Of a stretch of DNA of 64,000 bases, positions 16,564 to 25,504 are shown piece by piece. A program made the position numbers and the translations under genes. The notes below the pieces were generated by a model. The model was not told where the DNA came from. It did no database searches and saw only the letters and a list, made by a program, of their open reading frames with translations. The DNA comes from Paraconexibacter antarcticus (GTDB lineage: Bacteria > Actinomycetota > Thermoleophilia > Solirubrobacterales > Solirubrobacteraceae), in NCBI RefSeq assembly GCF_024220175.1, contig NZ_CP098502.1:3038001-3102000 (forward strand), read 5' to 3'. The first letter of the stretch is position 1, and each line of letters opens with the position of its first letter.

Positions 16564-18087
16564 ATGGCATCGACCAGCGTCCGGCACCACACCATGTTCA
16601 TCGGCGGCGAGGACGTCGACTCCGGCTCCGCCTACGAGATCCGCCACCCGGCGACCGACGAGCTCGTCTGCACGATGGCGAAGGGCACCGTCGCCGACGC
16701 GGACCGCGCGGTGGCGTCGGCCCGCGAGGCGTTCGAGTCCGGCGTGTGGTCGGGCAAGAGCCCGGCCGAGCGCCAGGAGATCATGCAGCGGATCGCCGCC
16801 CGCATCGGGACCGACCAGGACGAGTTCATCGCCGCCGAGATCTCCTGCAACGGCGCGACGGTCCGCCAGGCGGCCGGCTTCCACGTCGGCATGGCGGGGG
16901 TCCACTTCGACTACTTCGCGCAGCTCGCCGGCTCCTACGAGTTCGAGCGCACGATCGAGACCGACCCGGTGCCGACCGCGTCGACGAACACGATCCGGCG
17001 CGAGCCGGTCGGCGTCTGCGCCGCGATCGTCCCATGGAACTTCCCGCTCATCCTCGGCACCTGGAAGATCGGTCCGGCGCTGGCCGCCGGCAACTCGGTC
17101 GTCGTGAAGGTCGACGAGAAGACGCCGCTGTCGCTGCTGAAGCTCGCGCACGTGGCGCACGAGGAGGGCGTCCCCGCGGGCGTCTTCAACCTCGTCAGCG
17201 GCGACGGGCCGGAGGTCGGCGCGCGACTCGCCTCCCACCCCGACGTCGACAAGGTCGCGTTCACCGGGTCGACGGCGGTCGGCCGCGAGATCATGCGCCT
17301 GGCCTCCGGCACCGTGAAGAAGGTCACGCTCGAGCTCGGCGGCAAGGGCCCGTCGATCATCCTCGACGACGCCGACCTCGACTTCGCCGTGGACGGCGTC
17401 ATCTTCGGCTGCATGCTCTTCTCCGGGCAGATGTGCGAGTCGGGCACCCGCCTGCTCGTCCCGGCCGAGCTGCACGACGACATCGTCGCCCGCCTCGTCG
17501 CCCGCGTGGCCGACCTCAACGTCGGCGACCCGAATGAGCTCGCCACCGACCTCGGGCCGGTCATCTCGCGGCGCCAGCGCGACCGCATCCTCGCCTACAT
17601 CGACGGTGCCCGCGCCGAGGGCGCGACGATCGCCTGCGGCGGCGGCATCCCGGAGGGCGAGGAGTTCCAGCGCGGCCACTGGATCGCCCCGACCATCATC
17701 ACTGACATCACGAACGACATGCCGATCGCCCGCGAGGAGGTCTTCGGGCCCGTGCTCTCCGTGCTGAGCTACTCGTCGCTCGACGAGGCCGTCGCGATCG
17801 CCAACGACACCGAGTACGGCCTCAGCGCCGGCGTGTGGTCACGTGACACCGACCGGGCGGCGGAGGTCGGCAGGCGGCTGCGCGCCGGCACGACGTGGGT
17901 CAACACGTGGCACGCCGTCGACCCGCGCCTGCCCTTCGGCGGCTACAAGCAGAGCGGCCTCGGCCGGGAGATCGGTCTCGGCGCGCTCGACGAGTACACC
18001 GAGGCCAAGCACCTGCACGTCGACCACACGACCGACCTCGGGCTCGCAACCTTCGCCCTCGTCCTGTCGACACCGCGACATGGCTGA
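16564..18087 (+). CDS. NAD(P)-dependent aldehyde dehydrogenase
   Basis: A 507-residue ALDH-superfamily enzyme that oxidises the aldehyde made by the preceding alcohol dehydrogenase to an acid, which the acyl-CoA ligase could then activate. Motifs: PWNFP with Asn159, FTGSTAVG, general base Glu257 in LELGGKGP, and nucleophile Cys291 in SGQMCESGTR. The C-terminal PFGGYKQSGLGRE is canonical. A strong AGGAGAG precedes the ATG. Its 3' end overlaps the next gene by 8 bp. Confidence 0.95.
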   Translation: MASTSVRHHTMFIGGEDVDSGSAYEIRHPATDELVCTMAKGTVADADRAVASAREAFESGVWSGKSPAERQEIMQRIAARIGTDQDEFIAAEISCNGATVRQAAGFHVGMAGVHFDYFAQLAGSYEFERTIETDPVPTASTNTIRREPVGVCAAIVPWNFPLILGTWKIGPALAAGNSVVVKVDEKTPLSLLKLAHVAHEEGVPAGVFNLVSGDGPEVGARLASHPDVDKVAFTGSTAVGREIMRLASGTVKKVTLELGGKGPSIILDDADLDFAVDGVIFGCMLFSGQMCESGTRLLVPAELHDDIVARLVARVADLNVGDPNELATDLGPVISRRQRDRILAYIDGARAEGATIACGGGIPEGEEFQRGHWIAPTIITDITNDMPIAREEVFGPVLSVLSYSSLDEAVAIANDTEYGLSAGVWSRDTDRAAEVGRRLRAGTTWVNTWHAVDPRLPFGGYKQSGLGREIGLGALDEYTEAKHLHVDHTTDLGLATFALVLSTPRHG

Positions 18088-18517
18088 CGCCGCCGCCGCG
18101 TCATCGGCGCCCGCGTCCGTTCGCCTGCGGCGCCTGCCGGAGATGACGGTCGCGTTCTTCGCCGCCGCCGCGACCGACGCCGAGCTGAGCGAGCGGATGA
18201 GCTTCGCCGACACGGTCGTCCACGTCCACTTCACCGACCTGGACGGCGACGCCGCGGCCACCGTGTACCTCGACCGCGACCCGATCGGAGCCGAACTCGG
18301 CGCCGTCGGGGCGGCCGAGGTGCAGCTCTGGGCTCCCGCGGCGGCCTACCTCGATCTCTTCACGGGCCGGGAGGCGCTGCCGATCGCGATCCTTCGCGGG
18401 GCCGTGCAGTACAAGGGACCGGTGCGCAAGTTCCTCCGCGTCGTCCCGATCCTGCAGTCGTTCGACTTCGGGATGTTCCGGGACCCGACGGAGCCTCCGG
18501 CGGCGAGCGTCGCGTAG
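18080..18517 (+). CDS. SCP2-like sterol/lipid-binding small protein
   Basis: A 145-residue protein read in a different frame from ALDH, overlapping it by 8 bp. The sequence (FADTVVHVHFTDLDGDAAATVYLDRDPI, then VQLWAPAAAYLDLFTGREALPIAILRGAVQYKGPVRKFLRVVPIL) resembles an SCP2 sterol-carrier fold, which holds hydrophobic acyl or sterol ligands. It lacks signal or membrane segments. Placement at the end of the ADH-ALDH operon supports a carrier role for the substrate. Family assignment is by pattern only. Confidence 0.62.
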   Translation: MADAAAASSAPASVRLRRLPEMTVAFFAAAATDAELSERMSFADTVVHVHFTDLDGDAAATVYLDRDPIGAELGAVGAAEVQLWAPAAAYLDLFTGREALPIAILRGAVQYKGPVRKFLRVVPILQSFDFGMFRDPTEPPAASVA

Positions 18518-18585
18518 GCGTCACCCGCGGACCCGCGGACGCCGACTTCGACCACTCCGTCAGGACCACGAGCGCCGCCCGCGCG

Positions 18586-18960
18586 TCAGGGGTAGCGCTC
18601 GACCGGCAGGTCGCGGACGACGTCCGGGTCGTCCCGCGATCCGAACCACACGTCGACCTTCTCCGTGCGGCGGGTGGTGCCCATGCCGGTCGCCGCGACC
18701 AGCCGCCGCAGGTAGCGCAGCGGGCGTTCCGGCTCGATCGCCCGTTCGAAGACGAGGAGCCGTCCGACGAGGAAGAAGTCGACGCCCTCGATCTGCGGCA
18801 CGCCCCCGACCGCCACGCGGACGATGCCGTCGACGTTCCGTGGCAAGCGGACGAGGGCCCTGGGGACGAGGTCGTGCTCGTTCACGGGTGCCGGACGGAC
18901 GGCCGCGCCGCTGGCGGAGGAGAGGGACGGACCCCACGGGAAGCTGCGCCGGCGCGTCAC
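18586..18960 (-). CDS. Hypothetical protein, 124 residues
   Basis: I do not recognise this protein. Residues 30-125 read as a compact beta-rich domain (VPRALVRLPRNVDGIVRVAVGGVPQIEGVDFFLVGRLLVFERAI). The first 25 residues are low-complexity. TAGCCT lies 6 nt before the GTG start, matching the leaderless pattern seen elsewhere in the window. It converges with the ADH operon. No signal peptide or membrane segment is visible. Confidence 0.6.
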   Translation of the reverse strand: MTRRRSFPWGPSLSSASGAAVRPAPVNEHDLVPRALVRLPRNVDGIVRVAVGGVPQIEGVDFFLVGRLLVFERAIEPERPLRYLRRLVAATGMGTTRRTEKVDVWFGSRDDPDVVRDLPVERYP

Positions 18961-19218
18961 GCCTCCAGGCTACGCGCGGAGTGGAGGCGCGTGTATGGGC
19001 TCTGCGGACGAACAGCGGCGCCGTCGTTTGGGGCCACGGCCCTCAGCGGCCCTCAGCGGCGCGGGGCCGGCACGCGCAGCGTCGGCTCCGGAGTTCCGCG
19101 GCTACCTCGAACGGACGCCGACGGGGGCGCTCACGCTCATCGACGTCATGAGCCGGCGCTTCCGCGACGCGAGCCGGTCGGCCCGCCGGGTGAGCCCGGC
19201 CCCCGGGCGGGCGGTCGC
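18961..19218. other. Gene-poor stretch
   Basis: 258 bp between a leftward hypothetical gene and the 3' end of a leftward MFS gene. It holds the candidate -10 (TAGCCT, complement 18967-18972) of the hypothetical gene and a two-copy 10-bp tandem repeat (cctcagcggc, 19041-19060). No convincing coding frame was seen. Confidence 0.5.
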
Positions 19219-20697
19219 CTACGCGGTCTCGAGCGCCGGCGCGGCGGCCCCTGCCTGCTGCTGCTGGGGCCGGATGCGGCGCGGGAGCACCACCGCGGCG
19301 ACGAGGAGCCCGATGACGAACAGGACCGCCGCGAAGGTGAAGGCCGTCGTGTAGCCGTGGACCTCGGCGGCGCCCGCGAGCCCAGGGGTCTTCGCATGGC
19401 TCGACGCGTAGCTCGAGGCGGCGTTCGCGAAGATCGTCGAGAGCACCGCGGTGCCGACGGCGCCGCCGACCTGCTGGCACGTGTTCACCATCGCCGAGGC
19501 GACGCCGGCCTCGTTCGTGGCGACCCCGAGCGTCGCCGTCGCGAAGGCCGGGGCGAAGATGCAGGGCATGCCGATGCCGATCATCAGGAGCCCGGGGAGG
19601 AGGTGGCCGGCGTAGGACGAGTCGGGCTGCAGGCGGCAGAAGAAGAGGAGCATCGACAGGGCGCCGAGCGTCATCCCCGTCAGGATGATCGGCCGCACGC
19701 CGACGCGGGGGAGGACCTTCGTCTGGATCGTCGGGGCGACGATGAAGATCATGAGCGTCATCGGCAGGAACCCGACGCCGGTCCGCAGCGGCGAGTAGCC
19801 GAGGTTCTGCTGCATGAAGAACGTGAGGAACAGGAAGACGCCGAAGACGCTCGAGCCGGCGATCATGATCGACGCGTACGCACCGCCGCGGGCGCGGTCC
19901 CACACGATGTGCAGCGGCAGGAGCGGCGCGGGGACGCGGCGCTGCGTGAGCACGAAGGCGACGAGCAGCACGACGCCGGCGCTCAGGGAGATGATCGTCG
20001 TCGCCGCCTGCCAGGCGTTCGTCTCCGCCTCGGAGAAGCCGTAGACGATCGCGAACAGCCCGGCGCAGGCGAGCACGACACCGGCCCAGTCGATGCGCGG
20101 GCGCTGCGCGGGACGCTCGTTCACGATGAGGCGCAGCGCGAGCAGCGCCGCCGGGACCGCGATGACGAGGTTGACGTAGAGGCACCACCGCCACGACAGG
20201 GCGTCCGTGAGCGCTCCGCCGAGGAGCAGGCCCACCGACGCGCCGGCCGTCGCGACCGCGGCGAAGATGCCGAACGCCTTCGGGCGGTCCGGCGAGCCGG
20301 CGAACGTGACCGTCAGGAGCGAGAGGGCCGACGGGGCGAGCAGCGCGCCGAAGGCCCCCTGCAGCGCCCGCGCGACGACGAGCACCCCGAAGGACGGGGC
20401 GAGGCCGCCGATCCCCGAGACGACCGAGAAGCCGATGAGGCCGCCGATGAACGTCCACTTGCGGCCGAAGAGATCGCCCATCTTGCCGCCGATGAGCAGC
20501 AGGCTGCCGAACGCCAACGCGTAGGCGGTGACGATCCACTGGCGGTTGTCGGTCGAGAAGCCGAGGTCGCGCTGCGCCGAGGGCAGCGCGATGTTCACGA
20601 TGGTCGAGTCGAGGACGACCATGAGCTGGGCGACCCCGAGGAGCGCGAGGACGGCCCAGCGGTTCGGGGTGGCCGCGGGCGGCGAGGCGGAGGACAT
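19219..20697 (-). CDS. MFS drug-type exporter, DHA2 (EmrB/QacA) family
   Basis: A 492-residue integral membrane protein with 14 predicted helices. The DHA2 signature is present: LDSTIVNIALPSAQRDLGFS in helix 1 and GGKMGDLFGRKWTFIGG in the first cytoplasmic loop. It would export small hydrophobic compounds using the proton gradient. ATG at 20697 is preferred over an upstream GTG at 20730 because TACCCT lies 6 nt before it (leaderless pattern). No local TetR-type regulator is present. Confidence 0.92.
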   Translation of the reverse strand: MSSASPPAATPNRWAVLALLGVAQLMVVLDSTIVNIALPSAQRDLGFSTDNRQWIVTAYALAFGSLLLIGGKMGDLFGRKWTFIGGLIGFSVVSGIGGLAPSFGVLVVARALQGAFGALLAPSALSLLTVTFAGSPDRPKAFGIFAAVATAGASVGLLLGGALTDALSWRWCLYVNLVIAVPAALLALRLIVNERPAQRPRIDWAGVVLACAGLFAIVYGFSEAETNAWQAATTIISLSAGVVLLVAFVLTQRRVPAPLLPLHIVWDRARGGAYASIMIAGSSVFGVFLFLTFFMQQNLGYSPLRTGVGFLPMTLMIFIVAPTIQTKVLPRVGVRPIILTGMTLGALSMLLFFCRLQPDSSYAGHLLPGLLMIGIGMPCIFAPAFATATLGVATNEAGVASAMVNTCQQVGGAVGTAVLSTIFANAASSYASSHAKTPGLAGAAEVHGYTTAFTFAAVLFVIGLLVAAVVLPRRIRPQQQQAGAAAPALETA

Positions 20698-20703
20698 CCT
20701 CGG

Positions 20704-20709
20704 AGGGTA
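20704..20709 (-). promoter_or_regulatory. Candidate -10 (TACCCT) of the DHA2 MFS gene
   Basis: Ends 6 nt before the ATG at 20697; it supports that start and a leaderless transcript. Confidence 0.45.
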
Positions 20710-20740
20710 CAAAGCGGAGGATGCCTCCACGCGGAATTCC

Positions 20741-21637
20741 TCAGGCGGGGCAGTCCGGGGCGACGCGGCCGTCGCTGCCGGTGTACACGTACGTGTCGGT
20801 GACGTACGCGCCGCGCCCGTTCCCGAGGTCGACGAGGTCCCACAGCCGGGAGGTCCCGAACTTCCCGGTCACCTGCTCGCCGCGTTTCTGGCAGACGATG
20901 CGCACCCGGTCCCCGCCGCGGTAGGAGCGGACGAGGGCGGCGCCTGTCCTCGCGCCCATGCGGGCCGCGACCGGCTCACCGCGGTCGGTCCGGACCGTGG
21001 CGGCGCGGCGCGCCTGGATGGGAGGCAGGACGACGCCCGCGGACGCGGGGTTCGGCGCCGGCGCGGGCGCTGGGGCGGGCGCCGTCGCCCGCTTGGGGCA
21101 GTTGTCGCTCCGGTGCGCGACGGCGTAGTCCTTGTGGCTGTACTCGGGCGCCACGACGCCGTGGAAGAGGGCCTGGGCGACCGCGCCCGACGCCGTCCGC
21201 TGCTCGTAGTGCAGGTGGGCGCTGAAGTGGTACTTGGCGCTCGTCTTGCCGACGTGGCCGATGAGCTGGCCGCGGCTCACGTGGTCGCCGACCTTCACGA
21301 GCCGGTCGCGGAGGTGCGCGTAGAACGTGTAGACCCCGCTCGGATGGCGGATCTCGATCGCGTTGCCGTAGCCGACGTTCGAGGCCTTGTCGTAGTAGAG
21401 CGACTTCGTCACGACGCCCGGCCCGGCCGCGACGACCTTCATCCCGAGGTCGCTGTCGCCGCCGCCGGGCCCGTTGAAGTCGATCGCGAGCGGCGGCTGG
21501 TGCCCCGTGTAGTACTTCCCGACGACGCCGGCGCCGCAGGCGAACGGCAGGCGCAGGTCGGACGCGGCCTGGGCCGGCCCGGCGGCCAGGCCGGTCGCGA
21601 GCGTGGCGAGGCCGGCGGTCAGGACGGAGCGACGCAC
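20741..21637 (-). CDS. Secreted M23-type peptidase with C-terminal SH3-like domain
   Basis: A 298-residue exported protein. Residues 1-24 form a Sec signal (RRSVLTAGLATLATGLAAGPAQA). The M23 (LytM) core spans about 35-165: HQPPLAIDFNG holds the first zinc ligands, then VVAAGPGVVTKS, YGNAIEIRHPSGVYTFYAHL and the zinc motif HLHYEQ. A Pro-Ala linker near 180-195 leads to an SH3-like tail (GDRVRIVCQKRGEQV, YVTDTYVYTGSDG). The enzyme likely cleaves peptidoglycan cross-links. The GTG at 21637 is preceded by GAAAGG. Upstream in-frame sequence is not protein-like. Confidence 0.85.
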   Translation of the reverse strand: MRRSVLTAGLATLATGLAAGPAQAASDLRLPFACGAGVVGKYYTGHQPPLAIDFNGPGGGDSDLGMKVVAAGPGVVTKSLYYDKASNVGYGNAIEIRHPSGVYTFYAHLRDRLVKVGDHVSRGQLIGHVGKTSAKYHFSAHLHYEQRTASGAVAQALFHGVVAPEYSHKDYAVAHRSDNCPKRATAPAPAPAPAPNPASAGVVLPPIQARRAATVRTDRGEPVAARMGARTGAALVRSYRGGDRVRIVCQKRGEQVTGKFGTSRLWDLVDLGNGRGAYVTDTYVYTGSDGRVAPDCPA

Positions 21638-21890
21638 GTCGGCACACCTTTCGGTCGGGATCGGGGGCACGCCCGGCCCGAGCATCCGGCGCCGCGTCGT
21701 GCCCGCAGTCAACCGCGTGGCACGGCCGGGGGACATGCCCGCCTCACGGACTTCTCACGCTTCGTGAGAACCGCATGTGAATGCGGCGCGGCCGGCGAAG
21801 CGTGCCTCCTGGAGCACCCGTGGCGTGCGTGGCGCGGCGAGCATCGCGCGGAGGCCGGCGCGGCGGGCGCTGCGTATGGTTCTGCGCACC

Positions 21891-23081
21891 GTGGCCGACA
21901 CCCAGACCGATCCCAAGCTCCTCGTCTCCCTGCCGCGCAGCGGCGGCGAGACGTACCACGCCGCCCTCGGCGCCGGCCCCGGGGCGCCACCGGAGCACCT
22001 CCGCACGCCGCTCCCCGCCGGCACCCCGGCCGCCGACGCCGCGACGCTCCTGCGCGAGCCCGGCAGCCGCCTGCTCTCGCTCTACGCCGAGCTCCGCACC
22101 GATCCCGCGCCCGCGCCCGCGGATGCGATCGCTGTCGCCGCCGAGGCCGCGGACGCGCCGCTCGACGCGTTCCTCGCCGATCCGCGCGCCGCGGCCCTGA
22201 CCGACAACGCGCTGGCCCGGCTCCTGCTCGCCGGCGATCCGCGCCTGCCGGAGGACGGCTTCATGCGGCAGGCGGACGCGGACGCCGTCGCGCGCGAGGC
22301 GATCGCGGCGCTCGACGCCTTCGGCTGCGTCGCCGTCCTCGAGCGGGGCGACGACGCGGCGGCCCGGCTCGGGGCGTTCTTCGGGGTGAGCCTCGAGGTC
22401 CGCCGCCCCGAGCCGCGCGAGGAGGTCCGCGACGGCAGCGTCCCCTTCCCGCCGTTCACCGCCGAGGCGTTCGCGCTGCTCTCCGAGCGCTGCGCGGCCG
22501 ACGCGCAGATCTACGAGCACGTCGCGGCCGCCATCGCCGGGGGCGACGAGGCGGCGCGCGGCCTCTCCGAGATGGCGCTCGTCCAGCAACTCGTCCGGAT
22601 CGGCGACCGCGGCGGCGTCCGCGCGGCACGCTCCGCCGAGGCCGGCCGGGCGACGGACACCGCCCGGGCCGCGGCCGAGGCGGCGGCCCGCCGGGAGGCG
22701 TCCGCCGCGGCGGCGGCCAGGTCCGAGGCCGAGTCGCTCCGCGCCGAGCGGGACCGCCTCGACGCCGAGGCCGCCGCCGCGCGCGCCGAGGCCGAGGCGG
22801 CCCGGGCCGAGGCCGAAGCGGCGCAGGCAGAGGCCGACGGGCTGCGCGCCGGCGACGAGGCCCGGGCGGGCCGCCAGAGCGCCGAGCTCGTCCGGCTCGG
22901 GACCTCGCACGCCGAGCTCGAGGTCGCGCACGCCGCGCTGCAGGACGAGCACGAGGCGCTCCGCGACGCCTACGAGGAGACGCGCGACCAGTTCGCCGCG
23001 CTGCAGTCCTCGGCGAGCTGGCTCGTCACCGCGCCGCTCCGCCTCGCCCAGCGCGGGCTCGGCGGCATCATCCGGCGCTGA
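21891..23081 (+). CDS. Sulfotransferase-like N-terminal domain fused to a coiled coil
   Basis: A 396-residue protein. The start KLLVSLPRSGGETYHAAL resembles the PAPS-binding loop of sulfotransferases, and the first 200 residues have the right layout (FMRQADADAVAREAIAAL, later LSEMALVQQ). Other sulfotransferase motifs are weak. Residues about 255-370 form an Ala/Glu/Arg heptad coiled coil. The C-terminus SASWLVTAPLRLAQRGLGG resembles the linker found after coiled coils in surface-glycan enzymes. GTG at 21891 is chosen because TATGGT lies 10 nt upstream; ATG at 21876 is the alternative. Function is unproven. Confidence 0.6.
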   Translation: MADTQTDPKLLVSLPRSGGETYHAALGAGPGAPPEHLRTPLPAGTPAADAATLLREPGSRLLSLYAELRTDPAPAPADAIAVAAEAADAPLDAFLADPRAAALTDNALARLLLAGDPRLPEDGFMRQADADAVAREAIAALDAFGCVAVLERGDDAAARLGAFFGVSLEVRRPEPREEVRDGSVPFPPFTAEAFALLSERCAADAQIYEHVAAAIAGGDEAARGLSEMALVQQLVRIGDRGGVRAARSAEAGRATDTARAAAEAAARREASAAAAARSEAESLRAERDRLDAEAAAARAEAEAARAEAEAAQAEADGLRAGDEARAGRQSAELVRLGTSHAELEVAHAALQDEHEALRDAYEETRDQFAALQSSASWLVTAPLRLAQRGLGGIIRR

Positions 23082-23102
23082 GGCGGCGCGGCACCGGGCT
23101 GG

Positions 23103-25460
23103 TCAGCTCCGTCCCGCGCAGGGATGGATCGTGGACCGGCGCACGTACCGCCGCCCGCCGACGCGGGCCGTGATGACGACCCGCACCGCCCGGCGCGGCA
23201 GGCCGCGGAACGCGACGGTGAGGCGATGCCCGCGGACGGTCGCGGGGCGGCGCCGCCCGCCGACCGTGAGCCGGACCCGCGTCGCCCCTCGCGGCAGCGT
23301 GTACGTGACGCTCCGGCGGCTGCGGCACACGGTCGCGGCGGCCGCCGGGCAGGTCCCGCCGCCGGCCGGGAGCCCGGCGCGCAGCGGGAGGTCGCGCGAG
23401 GAGAACCCGACCTTCACCTGCACGCACCCGGGCGCCACCTGCCACGCGGCGGCGCGGGTGTCCCAGTACGAGAGCGCCCGCTCGTCGAGCGTGAACGTCA
23501 CGGTCCGCCGGGCGCCGGGGGCGAGCAGCACCTTCCGCAGGCCCTTCAGCTGCGACGGCGGCTCGACGACACCGGGCCGCGGCTCGGGGAGGCCGAGGTA
23601 GAGCTGCGGGACGGCGTACCCCTTGCGGCTGCCGGTGTTGCGGACGACGACCGACACCGTCGCGCCCGAGGCCGTCGGCCGGACGCGCAGGCCGCTGAGC
23701 GCGCTCGTCGTGTACGAGAGGCCGAAGCCGAACGGGTAGGCCGGCGTCAGCCCCTTCGCGTCGTACCAGCGGTAGCCGATGAGGACGCCCTCGTCGTAGT
23801 GGACGTCGAGCGCCGGCGTCCCCGGGTAGCGGTCGCGGCTCACCGCCGTCGGCAGCTGACGCTCGCTGTCGGGGAGGTGATCGGCAGGCGCCCGCCCGGG
23901 TCCACGTCACCGAAGAGGACGCGGGCGAGGGCCGGCCCGCTGCGCGAGCCGCCGAACCACGCCTCGACGAGCGCGGCGGTGTCCCCCCGCCACGGCGTGA
24001 GGTCCGGGCCGCCGGACGCCAGGACGACGATCGTCCGCGGGTTCGCCGCCGTTATGCGGCGGATGAGCGTGTCCTGGTCGCCGTGCACCCGCGGGCACTC
24101 GAGCGTGAGGCACGTCCGGTCGGCGCCCTCCGTGTAGTAGTCGCCGGCGAAGACGATCGCCACGTCGGCCTGCCGGGCGGCCGCCACCGTCGCCGCGACG
24201 CTCGACCCGTCCGCGTAGCTCACGGCCACCGCCGAGCCGGCGCGCTCCCGGATGGCGGCGAGCGGGCTGGTGAACGAGAACGGCTTGATGTTCCCCGACC
24301 CGCCGCCGGTCGTGAACGTCGTGGCGGGCGCGCCGACGACGGCGATCCGCCGGAGCTTCGCCGCGTCGAGCGGGAGGACGTGGTCCTCGTTGCGCAGCAG
24401 GGTGATCGCCTGCTCCTCGATCCGCTGCGCGGTCTGCTCGTCGGCCGTCTTGTCGATCTGGGCGTCGTCGTCGCGGTAGGCGGGGCGGTCGATGAGGCCG
24501 AAGCGGAACCACGTCGCGAGCATCGCGCGGACGTGCTCGTCGAGGGTGTCCGTGCTCGCGAGCCCGCCGGCGAGCGCGGCGTCGACGAGCAGCGGCTGGT
24601 AGGCGATGGGCGGGAACGGCTCGAAGTCGAGGCCGTTGTTCAGCGACGCGATCGTGTTGTGCGCCGCCCCGTAGTCGGCGAGGACGTAACCGTCGAAGCC
24701 CCATTCGCGGCGGAGGATCTGCTGCAGGAGGTGGTCGTTCTCGCAGGCGTACTGGCCGTTGATCCGGTTGTAGGAGCACATGACGGTGCGACCCTGGCCT
24801 CGCGGACCGCGGCCTCGAAGTGGGGGAGGTAGATCTCGCGCAGCGTCCGCTCGTCGACGATGTCGTTGCTGAGCATCCGGTTGCCCTCGAGGCCGGCGCC
24901 GACCGGCGTCTGGCTCGTCACGAGGCCGGCGCTCGCGTCCACGCCCTCCTGGTTGTTCGCCGCGAAGTGCTTCACGTCGGCGATCACCCCGGTGCGCTGG
25001 GCGGCCTCGATCCACGGGACGACCATGCGGCTCTGCAGGAACGGGTCCTCGCCGTAGTTCTCGTAGGTCCGGCCGGCGAGCGGCACGCGGGCGATGTTCA
25101 CCGCCGGCCCGAAGATGACGTCGTTGCCCTTGTCGCGCGCCTCGCTCGCGGCGACCCGGCCGTGCTCGCCCGCCAGCGCCGGGTCGAACGTCGCGGCGAG
25201 CGCGAGCGGGATCGGCAGCCCGGCGGAGCGCCCCTGCCGCGGCCCGACCGGACCGTCGCTGTAGAGCACCGTCGGCAGATCGAGCCGGGGGACCCCGAGC
25301 TGCGTCCCCGTGTGGGTGTGCTCGCCGCCGGCGATGTCGTCGCCGCCGAGCAGCGCGACCTTCTCCTCCCGCGTGAGCGCGGCGAGCAGCAGGCCGGCGC
25401 GGACCTGCGGCGTGAGCGTCGTGTCACACCACGGATGCGCGCCGCAGCGGCCCGCGGCGG
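23103..25460 (-). pseudogene. GH3 beta-glucosidase with at least two frameshifts
   Basis: A glycoside hydrolase family 3 enzyme of about 770 residues spread over three frames. The N-part has LGVPRLDLPTVLYSDGPVG, KGNDVIFGPAVNIAR, GRTYENYGEDPF and DVKHFAANNQEG. Frame shifts near 24788-24793 (one base missing), then continues VMCSYNRINGQ and WGFDGYVLADYGAAH with the nucleophile Asp of the family. A second shift near 23875 (one T missing in TTCCCC) precedes the FnIII-like domain and an 85-residue basic tail (GYRWYDAKGLTPAYPFGFGLSY). The 5' end is unresolved: the correct frame reaches RCGAHPWCDTTLTPQ near 25440 without an ATG, so a third error may hide a signal peptide. Decay or base-calling error are both possible. 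Confidence 0.78.
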
Positions 25461-25504
25461 CGGCGGGTCCGCGCCGACCGGCGCGCCCTGTACAACGCCC
25501 CCTC

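Noticed and set aside
18517-18543. 6-bp GGCGTC/GACGCC stem after the SCP2-like gene
   Set aside because: A short stem with a 15-nt loop is expected by chance in such GC-rich DNA.
19041-19060. Two-copy 10-bp tandem repeat
   Set aside because: Only two short copies, with no partner elsewhere in the window; likely slippage without function.
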